A stretch of 64,000 nucleotides of DNA from CADCTB01 sp963768975 (lineage in GTDB: Bacteria; Actinomycetota; Acidimicrobiia; Acidimicrobiales; AC-14): positions 1 to 64,000 of the forward strand of contig CAVYKB010000014.1 of NCBI GenBank assembly GCA_963768975.1, in the 5' to 3' direction. Both the position numbers and the translations under genes were made by a program. This document shows positions 41,938 to 48,846 of the stretch, piece after piece. Within the stretch, counting starts at the first letter, position 1. Each line of letters starts with the position of its first letter. Under the pieces are notes generated by a model. It was not told the origin of the DNA. It saw only the letters and a program-made list of their open reading frames with translations, and did no database searches.

Positions 41938-42520
41938 ATGCGCATTATGCGCGCCGTTGCGCTGTACGCGCTCACCCCGGTGGTCGTCGCCACGCTGATT
42001 TTCCTCATCCCGCGCGCCAGGCCGGCGACCCCATACAGGCGGGTCGATCCGGACGACTCCCTGTACGTCGCCGACTAGAGGGCCAGCTCAACGCGGCGTG
42101 GCGGCGCAGTCGCTGGCCGACCGGCTGTTGGTGGCGGGGACGACGGGGGCCAGGGCGGGACCCGAGTACGCCGTAGCGACCGCGCTGCTCGTGTGTTCGG
42201 AGTGGTACGGCCCCTCTTCCCGCTCTACGGAGCGAGGACGCCGTTCGCGGCGTACGCGTCCCCCTTGGCAGGCACGGTCGACCGTGGCCCGCCATCTGGC
42301 CCTGCCGGCCACGGCGCTGAGCCTCGGCCTTCAGGGGGACAAGTTCCTGCTGGTCCGCAACACCACCGTCGGCGTGCTGGGGGAGGACTTCATGCTCCTG
42401 GCCAGCGCCAAGGGACTCTCCGAGCGGCGGCGCAAGTACTTTCATGCCGGCCGCAACGCGCTGTTTCCATTTCTCACCGTCCGCGGCATCCAGATCGGCT
42501 TCGCCGCCGGCGGACCTGCT
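41938..42520 (+). pseudogene. Decayed OppB-type permease
   Basis: The first 46 codons ('MRIMRAVALYALTPVVVATL', 'IFLIPRA') match the start of peptide-transporter permeases and stop at 42078. Later pieces in different frames ('PEYAVATALLV', 'RPLFPLYGARTPFAAYAS', 'HLALPATALSLGLQGDKFLL', 'LGEDFMLLASAKGLSERR') correspond to successive parts of the same protein. Internal deletion and frameshifts make it non-functional. Confidence 0.65.
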
Positions 42521-42728
42521 CGTGGTCCTCGGCGCCTACGCAGGCTCGTCGATCGGCACCGTTGTCGTCATACTCTCGCTCACCTCGTGGCCGCCCGGTG
42601 CCCGCGTGATCCGGGCCCAGACGGAGCTCCCGGGCGCTGGCTCGCTGGAACGTGCGCGCATAGATCTCAGGGTCGGCGCGGGAGAGTGTTCGCAGCCATC
42701 CGGTCGGGGCGGCGTGAGCCTGCCTTAG
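42509..42728 (+). pseudogene. Decayed OppC-type permease fragment
   Basis: A 70-codon stretch 'ADLLVVLGAYAGSSIGTVVV' then 'LTSWPPGARVIRAQ' matches the conserved inner-membrane loop of the second peptide-transporter permease (OppC/DppC). It is joined directly to the OppB remnant, showing that a deletion removed the genes' junction. The tail after 'RAQ' loses similarity before a stop that overlaps the stop of the convergent gene. Confidence 0.6.
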
Positions 42729-43531
42729 GCCGCCGGCGCCCCAGCGAGTAGACGGTCGAGGTCCGACTGGTCGGGGAGGGGCAATGGCTCCAAGGTGGCC
42801 ACAGCGGCCAGCATGTCGCACAGCTGGTCGCTGATGCCGGAGGCCGCCGGACCGTGGCTGCTGACGATGACGTCCGGATTGAGGCGGCGGATGACGTTGA
42901 CCTCGGCCCGGACCTTGGCCGGATCGCTCAGCACGTGCCAGGGGTGGTTGGCCCGATTGAACCAGTTGAAGCCGTCCCGGTAGGCGCCCTGGTCAACGTC
43001 CCGGACGTCGGTCGCGCTCTCAGGCAGGACGGCGCCGAAGGAGTCGACGCTGAAGTACACGCCGGTGCTGGCGTCCCACAGGCCACGGGTGGCCGGCGAG
43101 TCGAAGAACGGTGGCCGGACGGCCACGAGCGTTCGGTCGCCGGCGTCGAACTGGTCGCCGTTGTTGGCGAAGTTGATGCGGTCCAGGGGCAGATCCCACT
43201 CTTCCGTCATGCGGCCCAGCCCGACGAAGTTGGTCACCAACCGGGCATTCGGGCACACCTCGAGGAGCTGGGGCAGATTGCCGGAGTGATCGCGGTCGTC
43301 ATGGCTGAGGAAGATCCACCGGACATCCTCTGGGTCGACCAGGGAGAAGACGCGGCGGAGGTACTCCTCGCGGAACACCGGGGCACCGGTGTCGACGAGC
43401 ACCGGCTGGCGTCCTTTGATCACCGAGGCGTTGATGTAGAGACTGCCCAGGCCCGGGATCGGGAAGGGAGTGGGCAGGACCCAAGTGTCGGCACCGACGC
43501 GAACCGGATCTTCCATGGAAGGGGCGGACAT
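42725..43531 (-). CDS. Flavodiiron-like metallo-beta-lactamase-fold protein 1
   Basis: A 268-residue MBL-fold protein. The metal motif reads 'FLSHDDRDHSGN', that is HxDxDH, with a carboxylate where zinc hydrolases have His; flavodiiron proteins have HxExDH there. 'GVYFSVDSFG' near residue 165 and 'SSHGP' near 228 match the later diiron ligand regions. No flavodoxin domain is present. A paralogue sharing these blocks ('FSLVDPEDVRW', 'FDAGDRTL', 'DSPATRGL') lies at 47953-48780. A diiron oxidase or sensor role is inferred; hydrolase is the alternative. Confidence 0.8.
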   Translation of the reverse strand: MSAPSMEDPVRVGADTWVLPTPFPIPGLGSLYINASVIKGRQPVLVDTGAPVFREEYLRRVFSLVDPEDVRWIFLSHDDRDHSGNLPQLLEVCPNARLVTNFVGLGRMTEEWDLPLDRINFANNGDQFDAGDRTLVAVRPPFFDSPATRGLWDASTGVYFSVDSFGAVLPESATDVRDVDQGAYRDGFNWFNRANHPWHVLSDPAKVRAEVNVIRRLNPDVIVSSHGPAASGISDQLCDMLAAVATLEPLPLPDQSDLDRLLAGAPAA

Positions 43532-43587
43532 GAAGCGCTCTCTTTCTGTCGTAGACGGCGTGGCTGGGATCTGTGGCCGGATGGCGA

Positions 43588-44892
43588 TCAGCGACTGGCT
43601 AGCGCGACACCCGCGATCCGCTGACCCAACGCGACGAGGCCGTCCATCACCGGCGCCTGGGGACGGGCGGCGTCGAAGAGGTCGCCCCGTCGCCCGGTCA
43701 GCGGGGGCACGATGTCGTGCTGGTTGATCTGCTCCTTGAGCCGCTTCGCAGTGGCGCCGGTGTAGAGCACGTGACGGTCCCACCCGCGGGTGAACAAGGC
43801 GCCGGCGGCGCCCAGATCGAGGCAGGTGACGTAGTCGGTTTGCTCGTAGCTGAGTAAGGATCGGCCGAGCAGATCGGCGGCGGCGTTGTGGCCGGCGAAC
43901 TTGCCCATGGGGATCGCGTGCTGGCAGGACATCAGTGCCGGGTGGTCACGGTCGGCCATAGCCAGAGCCACATCGCCGGCGGCGAAGACGTCGCGAGCTC
44001 GCGTCCGCAGATGGCCATCGACCGGGACGCGACCCAACGAATCGGTGCCGGCGTCGAGATGGACGGCCAGGGGGCTGGCTCGAAGGCCTCCTGTCCACAC
44101 CGTCGTCGTCGCCGGCAGGCGCTCCCCAGAGGCCAGGGTCACGCCGCCCGCGTCGACGGCGACCACCGGCTGGCCGACCCGCAGAACTACCCCGAGGTGA
44201 TTGAGTGCGGCGAGGATGGCGGGTCGTGGACCGGGGCCGAGGTCCGGGCCGACCTCGGCGGAAGACTCGATCAGGGTGACCGTGACGGGTTCACGAGCAG
44301 CCACCGATCGCAGGCGGCCGATGAGTTCAGTAGCGACCTCCAGGCCGGTGAATCCGGCGCCGATCACCGCGGCGGAGAAGCGTGAGGGGTCGCCCGAGCA
44401 TCGGGGAATCGACCGCAGGTGATCCTGGAGTCGCTGGGCGCCGAGGTAGGTGTCGACGTCGAATGCGTGCTCAGCCAGCCCCGGCAGAGGCGGTCGCGCC
44501 ACCTGGCTGCCGGTAGCGAGGACCAATCGGTCGTAGCGCAGCCGGTGAAGCTCATCGGGCCCGACGACGGTGACGATGCGGGCGGCGGTGTCGATGGCGG
44601 TAGCGCGGGCCTGCATCCTCTCAACGCCTGCCGGCGTCAACAGCCGGTCGAGGGGGATTCGCAGCTTCTCGAGATCAGACTCATACAGGCGCGGTCGGAT
44701 GGTCAGATAGGGATCGGAGCTGACGAGGGTGACCCTCACGTGGGCACCGAAGCCCTCCTCGGCGAGGACGCGGGCGGCGGCCAAGGCGCTCCACACCCCG
44801 GCGAATCCGCCGCCCACGACCAGGATCCGTCCTGCGGTGGCGCCGCCGGCGCCAGACCGCGAGTGTTCGCTCCTCCCCATCTCGGCATCCAT
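43588..44892 (-). CDS. NDH-2-like NAD(P)/FAD oxidoreductase
   Basis: A 434-residue flavoprotein of the type II NADH dehydrogenase family. The FAD motif is 'RILVVGGGFAGVWSALAAAR' near residue 22, the NAD motif 'SAAVIGAGFTGLEVATEL' near 172, and 'VFAAGDVALAMAD' near 312 is the second FAD-binding block. No membrane anchor is obvious at the C-terminus. It is divergent from a TetR regulator and separated by a pair of 16-bp direct repeats, so TetR control is likely. Substrates other than quinone are possible. Confidence 0.88.
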   Translation of the reverse strand: MDAEMGRSEHSRSGAGGATAGRILVVGGGFAGVWSALAAARVLAEEGFGAHVRVTLVSSDPYLTIRPRLYESDLEKLRIPLDRLLTPAGVERMQARATAIDTAARIVTVVGPDELHRLRYDRLVLATGSQVARPPLPGLAEHAFDVDTYLGAQRLQDHLRSIPRCSGDPSRFSAAVIGAGFTGLEVATELIGRLRSVAAREPVTVTLIESSAEVGPDLGPGPRPAILAALNHLGVVLRVGQPVVAVDAGGVTLASGERLPATTTVWTGGLRASPLAVHLDAGTDSLGRVPVDGHLRTRARDVFAAGDVALAMADRDHPALMSCQHAIPMGKFAGHNAAADLLGRSLLSYEQTDYVTCLDLGAAGALFTRGWDRHVLYTGATAKRLKEQINQHDIVPPLTGRRGDLFDAARPQAPVMDGLVALGQRIAGVALASR

Positions 44893-44906
44893 CGTTCCCC
44901 CTATTG

Positions 44907-44948
44907 GATAGAGTACGCTTCAGTGAATATTCGATAGAGTGCGCTTCA
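44907..44948. promoter_or_regulatory. Paired direct repeats, probable TetR operator
   Basis: GATAGAGTACGCTTCA (44907-44922) and GATAGAGTGCGCTTCA (44933-44948) differ at one base and are 26 bp apart, with the palindrome GAATATTC between them. They sit between the divergent NDH-2-like and TetR genes, an AT-richer spot in GC-rich DNA. They could be the operator and contain promoter elements for both genes. Confidence 0.5.
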
Positions 44949-44980
44949 TATTCCGGTTTGTCAAGGGGGGCACGAATCCC

Positions 44981-45646
44981 ATGTCTGAGCACCGCCGGCC
45001 CTACGACGCGCCTCGCCGAAGGGCAAAGGCCGAGGCCACTCGGCGGGCGATCCTCAGATCGGCTCGGCGGCTATTCACCGCGAAGGGCATCCTGGCCACG
45101 ACGGTGACCGCCATCGCCAGCGAGGCGACAGTTTCCCCGCAGACGGTCTACGCGCTGTTCCGTTCCAAGGCCGGTGTGCTCCTTGCTCTCCTCGACGAGC
45201 TCGAGCACGCGGTGGACGCGTCGGCCCACGCCGCAGCCATCGAGTCCGCTGCTTCAGCGCACGAGCAGCTAGAGCTCATCGTGGCCTTTCATTGTGATCT
45301 CTTCGAGCGCGGGCTGGACGTCATCGAGGTGGTGCGCCGCACGAGTAGTCACCCAGAGGTGCGCCCGGCATGGGAGGAGGCTCAGCGCCGGCGACGAGCC
45401 GCCTGTCACGGATGGGTCCGGGGGTGGTCCGACGGGGTCGCGCTGCGTCCGGGGCTGGGTCTCGCCTCAGCCACGGATCTGCTGTGGCTCCACTGTGGAG
45501 ATGACGTCTACAGCGGCCTGGTCATCGCCTGCGGCTGGAGCCGCGCAGACGTCCAGCGATGGCTCATCGAAACCCTCACCACCCAGCTCCTGGCGCCCGT
45601 CCCCGACCGGCCGCCCGGCGCGAGCCACTTCCCGACGATCCGGTAG
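44981..45646 (+). CDS. TetR-family transcriptional regulator
   Basis: A 221-residue regulator. The helix-turn-helix is 'TVTAIASEATVSPQTVYALF' near residues 38-57, preceded by 'TRRAILRSARRLFTAKGI', as typical for TetR. The ligand-binding C-terminal part is generic. The ATG at 44981 follows AAGGGGGG. It is divergently placed from the NDH-2-like flavoprotein and probably represses it and itself through the direct repeats between them. Confidence 0.92.
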   Translation: MSEHRRPYDAPRRRAKAEATRRAILRSARRLFTAKGILATTVTAIASEATVSPQTVYALFRSKAGVLLALLDELEHAVDASAHAAAIESAASAHEQLELIVAFHCDLFERGLDVIEVVRRTSSHPEVRPAWEEAQRRRRAACHGWVRGWSDGVALRPGLGLASATDLLWLHCGDDVYSGLVIACGWSRADVQRWLIETLTTQLLAPVPDRPPGASHFPTIR

Positions 45647-45807
45647 CGGTGCGGAAGGGACCTTTCGCCCCTTCGCCGCCCGCTGGCGGGGGGGTCGTAG
45701 GAGCAGATTGGTATAGCGCCGGCCGTCGGTCCGATGGGGTACTCACGCTTTCCTACGCCGAGCAGGGCGACTTTGACCAGCGAACCCTCGGTACGCGATG
45801 ACGAGCC

Positions 45808-46422
45808 TCAGTCGTCGTCCTCATCGTCGTCCTCGTCGACGTCCCGGCGGTCATCTTCATCGGGTGAAGTGCCTGCCGCCTGGATCTCGCCCTTGACGAT
45901 GGTGATCAGTCGAGCGGTAAGACGGTCAAGCGCGGCGGTCATCTCCGGGAAGGTTCTCCGGGAGCGGACGACACTGCGGGCTTGCTCGCTGATGTCCTCG
46001 ATCGCCTCCTCGGCGTCGTCGCTCAGCTCCATTCGCATCCCGGCTGAGAGCACCACCTGGCGAGCGTAGGCATAGGTCTGGCAGCGAAGGCAGTTCTCGT
46101 TCACCGCCACCCCGAGGTTCACCGGCCGGAACTCGGTGGGTTGGCTCTCCACGATGACGACCTGGATCGCGGCGCCCACCGTGCGGCAGTCGGTGCAACT
46201 TGCATACGACGAGGCCACGTTCTGGTTGGCCACGGTATCGCCGGCCACGCGGGTCACGGCCACCCCGGCCCGGGCCAGCCGGGAATGGTCGGCGTAGTTC
46301 TCCAGCGACACGACGTTGTCGGGCGATGTGGATCGTTCCCAGTCGGCCAGAGCGGGGTGCGGTCCGGCCAGTACACCCACGGACATGAGAACCGCCAGCA
46401 CACTCACTCGCAACTGCGTCAT
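45808..46422 (-). CDS. Secreted hypothetical protein with acidic tail
   Basis: A 204-residue protein with a clear signal peptide (residues 1-27, ending 'HPALADW') and a GGGGAG ribosome-binding site. The mature part has two CxxC pairs ('SCTDCRTV', 'NCLRCQTY') that could bind a metal or form disulphides, then a helical region, and ends in a strongly acidic tail ('DEDDRRDVDEDDDEDDD'). No family recognised. A copper-gene remnant lies upstream; a link to metal binding is only a guess. Confidence 0.7.
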   Translation of the reverse strand: MTQLRVSVLAVLMSVGVLAGPHPALADWERSTSPDNVVSLENYADHSRLARAGVAVTRVAGDTVANQNVASSYASCTDCRTVGAAIQVVIVESQPTEFRPVNLGVAVNENCLRCQTYAYARQVVLSAGMRMELSDDAEEAIEDISEQARSVVRSRRTFPEMTAALDRLTARLITIVKGEIQAAGTSPDEDDRRDVDEDDDEDDD

Positions 46423-46700
46423 GGTTTTGCTCCCCGAGCCGGTGTCGGGCGTGGCGCCCTGTCTCCACCCTTCCTTCCCACCCGCGGACTGAGAAAACCA
46501 GCAAACTTTCCGCCACCGTCCGCCAGGCCAGGGCATCCTCAACGGTCATGTCCTGTCGAAGACCACGCGCAAGATCGTGCAACGGAATCTCCTCATAGCG
46601 GCGCCCATGCATTCCACGGACCGAGTCGTGCTCCTCGATGGCGTGCTGGTCAGCCCGCCAGTCCAGGAACGCATGAGGCCGGCGACGCCGGCGACGGCGC

Positions 46701-46905
46701 CTACCCTGTTGCGGGCTGGCGCAGCGGTGTCGCCTCCGGCGCCGGTTGCGCCTCCCGGCGCCGCATCTGCAGGATCAGCAGGAGGGCGAGCCCGGCGACG
46801 ACCAGTCCGCCGAACACGGCGGCGACGACCGGCGCGGTGGTGTTGGTGGTGGGCGGGAGGGGGGAGAACTGCGCAGCGACATCCCTCGAACTGACTGCCT
46901 CGCCC
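46701..46905 (-). pseudogene. Truncated gene end with C-terminal membrane anchor
   Basis: The minus strand encodes 'SPLPPTTNTTAPVVAAVFGG' then 'LVVAGLALLLILQMRRRE' and a short tail: a Pro/Thr linker, one membrane helix and positive residues, as at the end of surface-anchored proteins such as CopC-like ones. No plausible upstream coding is in frame, and the sequence abuts a 5'-truncated plus-strand gene. I treat it as a remnant. Confidence 0.4.
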
Positions 46906-46920
46906 GACAGGCATTGGCGG

Positions 46921-47382
46921 GGTTTCGGGCGGGGACTGGCCGTCGCCGGTCGCTGGACGGTCACCGTCGTCGTCCACACCTCGACAGGCACCGTGGAGGT
47001 GCCGATGGAGGTTCGGACTCGGAGCCCGTCCACCGGCTCGGGAGGCCGGGACGGCCACGCCGACTGCGGCAATGGCGAGGTCGACCCCTCCTACACCGTT
47101 ACCGTCGATTCCGATCCGGACCCGCCCCGCGTGGAGGGGACCAGGTTCCGCATCACTCTCCGCCGGGACGGCAGGACCGTCACCGGAGCCAAGGTCTGTT
47201 TCGCCGCCGACATGCCCGACATGCAACACCCGGGTGTGAGCCGCGTGGCCCGGGAGGTCTCGGGCGGCCGGTACGAGGTCGACCTGAAGTTCGAGATGGG
47301 GGGAGCCTGGGCGGCCTCGGTCATCGTTGCCGAGCCGGGACGGCCGGTGGCGCTGGTCCGGGTGCGCTTGTTCGTGCGCTGA
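46921..47382 (+). pseudogene. 5'-truncated copper-type / FixH (YtkA-like) domain gene
   Basis: About 153 codons without a credible start. The first part, 'AGRWTVTVVVHTSTGTVEVP', matches the end of copper-resistance CopC/CopD-like proteins. The second, 'RFRITLRRDGRTVTGAKVCF' with 'MPDMQH' and 'GGRYEVDLKFEMGGAWAASV', is a FixH/YtkA-like beta domain. The beginning is missing and runs into the opposite-strand remnant. It could still be expressed from an internal GTG/ATG as a short protein. Confidence 0.5.
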
Positions 47383-47551
47383 GTACCGACGCCTTTCCGC
47401 GTGTGGCAGGGCCGGCGCTGCGGCTGTCCCGCCGCCGGCCGAGCCGGCGTGGGGGCGCCGCCCGCCTCCTCGAAGGTGAGGGCGGTTGTCCTTCGCGATG
47501 CCGCACGTCGCCATCGGGTGGCTGACGGCAGCCGGTAGCGGAATCGGTCCT

Positions 47552-47947
47552 CTACGCGACAGCTGTCGCCTCAATCTCCACCATGAGCTCGGGATAGGCG
47601 AGCCGGGCGACACCCACCAGGGTTCCGGGCGGAGCGACACCGGCGGCCGCCGTGCGGGACGCCAGGAGCCCGTAATGCTGGAAGCACAGGTCCACGTCGG
47701 TGGTGAAGATCGTGAGCCGTACCAGGTTGGCGAGGGACATGCCCGCCTCCTGGAGCACGGCCTCGATGTTGTCCACTACCTGGGTGAGCTGGCCGGCCAT
47801 CTCGCCGGGGTGCTGGACGGCTCCTTCGCCGTCCACCGAGGCCTGGCCGGCCAGGAAGAGGGTACGGGTCTGGCCGGTGACGACCTCGCCCTGGTTGAAC
47901 CCCATGGGGATCGACCACTGCCACGGGTTGACGACCGTGCGCTCCAT
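47552..47947 (-). CDS. RidA-family protein
   Basis: A 131-residue Rid (YjgF/YER057c/UK114) protein. Family members hydrolyse reactive enamines/imines. The chain shows 'FLAGQASVDGEG' near residue 31, 'NIEAVLQEAGMSLANLVRLT' near 60, and the C-terminal 'YPELMVEIEATAVA'. The usual catalytic Arg before the last block is not obvious, so it may be a Rid subfamily with another role. It starts 5 bp after the flavodiiron-like gene and is co-transcribed with it. Confidence 0.9.
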   Translation of the reverse strand: MERTVVNPWQWSIPMGFNQGEVVTGQTRTLFLAGQASVDGEGAVQHPGEMAGQLTQVVDNIEAVLQEAGMSLANLVRLTIFTTDVDLCFQHYGLLASRTAAAGVAPPGTLVGVARLAYPELMVEIEATAVA

Positions 47948-47952
47948 GGTCG

Positions 47953-48780
47953 TCACGCCACCTGGAGCTGGTCGACGGCGAGGATCGCGTTCAGGGCTTC
48001 CTGACCGGGCAGCGGGACGGCGTCCATGCGGGCGATCTGGCGGATGAGCCGGAAGGCCTCGGCCAGGTCGGCGCCCCGCAGCGTCGTGGCGTGGGCGGAG
48101 GCAACGGTCGTCATGCCGAGGGCCTGCACGGCGTCGACGTGGCGGTCGAATTTGTCGATGTCGAGCAGGGTGTGCCACGGCGCGCCCACCCGGTTGCTGA
48201 ACAGGAAGGACTCTCGGTACAGGTCGGCCGGGATGTCACCCGTGTCAGTCACGTGGTCCTGCAGGAGGCAGGCAAAGGAGTCGACCGCCCAGAGGACGCC
48301 AGACGTCGAGTCGTAGAGGCCGCGGGTCGTGGGGGAGTCCCAGACGGGCGGCAGAACGGCGGTGAGAGTGCGGTCGCCGGCGTCGAAGCTGTCGCCCGGG
48401 TTGACCCAGCGCATGCGGTCGAGGGGCAGGGGCAGGGCCCGCTGCAGCCTCTCGCACGTGAACCAGTTGGTCACGAGGGTGGCGTTGGGGCACGCCTCCA
48501 GCACGGGCAAAAGGTTGCCTACATGGTCGTGGTCGTCGTGGGACAGGAAGACCCAGCGCACGTCGGCGGGGTCGACGAGCGAGAAGGCAGCGTCGAGCCA
48601 GGCCTCCCGGCTCAGCTCGTTTCCGGTGTCGACGATGACCGGCTCGGCGCCGGTGATCACCATGGAGTTGACTGGCACCACGGTGCCGGGTGCGGCGGGC
48701 AGGATCTCGGGGATTACCCACGTCTCGGGGGCGATCCGGTAGGGGTCGTGAACCTTGGGAACTGGGCGAGTGCTGTTCAT
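47953..48780 (-). CDS. Flavodiiron-like metallo-beta-lactamase-fold protein 2
   Basis: A 275-residue paralogue of the protein at 42725-43531. The metal motif is 'FLSHDDHDHVGN' (again HxDxDH), with 'TRGLYDSTSGVLWAVDSFA' near residue 150 and a late 'ASAHATTL' in place of the other copy's 'SSHGP'. It lacks a flavodoxin domain. It is co-directional with ridA, and the LuxR-type regulator upstream runs in the same direction. A diiron enzyme or sensor is inferred from the carboxylate ligand; activity is unknown. Confidence 0.8.
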   Translation of the reverse strand: MNSTRPVPKVHDPYRIAPETWVIPEILPAAPGTVVPVNSMVITGAEPVIVDTGNELSREAWLDAAFSLVDPADVRWVFLSHDDHDHVGNLLPVLEACPNATLVTNWFTCERLQRALPLPLDRMRWVNPGDSFDAGDRTLTAVLPPVWDSPTTRGLYDSTSGVLWAVDSFACLLQDHVTDTGDIPADLYRESFLFSNRVGAPWHTLLDIDKFDRHVDAVQALGMTTVASAHATTLRGADLAEAFRLIRQIARMDAVPLPGQEALNAILAVDQLQVA

Positions 48781-48846
48781 GACTCCATACTGCGGATCGC
48801 GCCCCCTCGCCACAGCGGGAGGACTACGTACTTCGGGGTGGAGCGA

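Noticed and set aside
45647..45807. Gap between the TetR gene and the convergent secreted-protein gene as a regulatory region.
   Set aside because: Both genes end here and no hairpin with a T-run or conserved motif stands out.
46500..46700. Minus-strand coding-like peptide ('RYEEIPLHDLARGLRQDM') upstream of the secreted protein gene.
   Set aside because: It has no clear start or stop of its own and runs into a frame that is only the shadow of the neighbouring gene; too weak to call.
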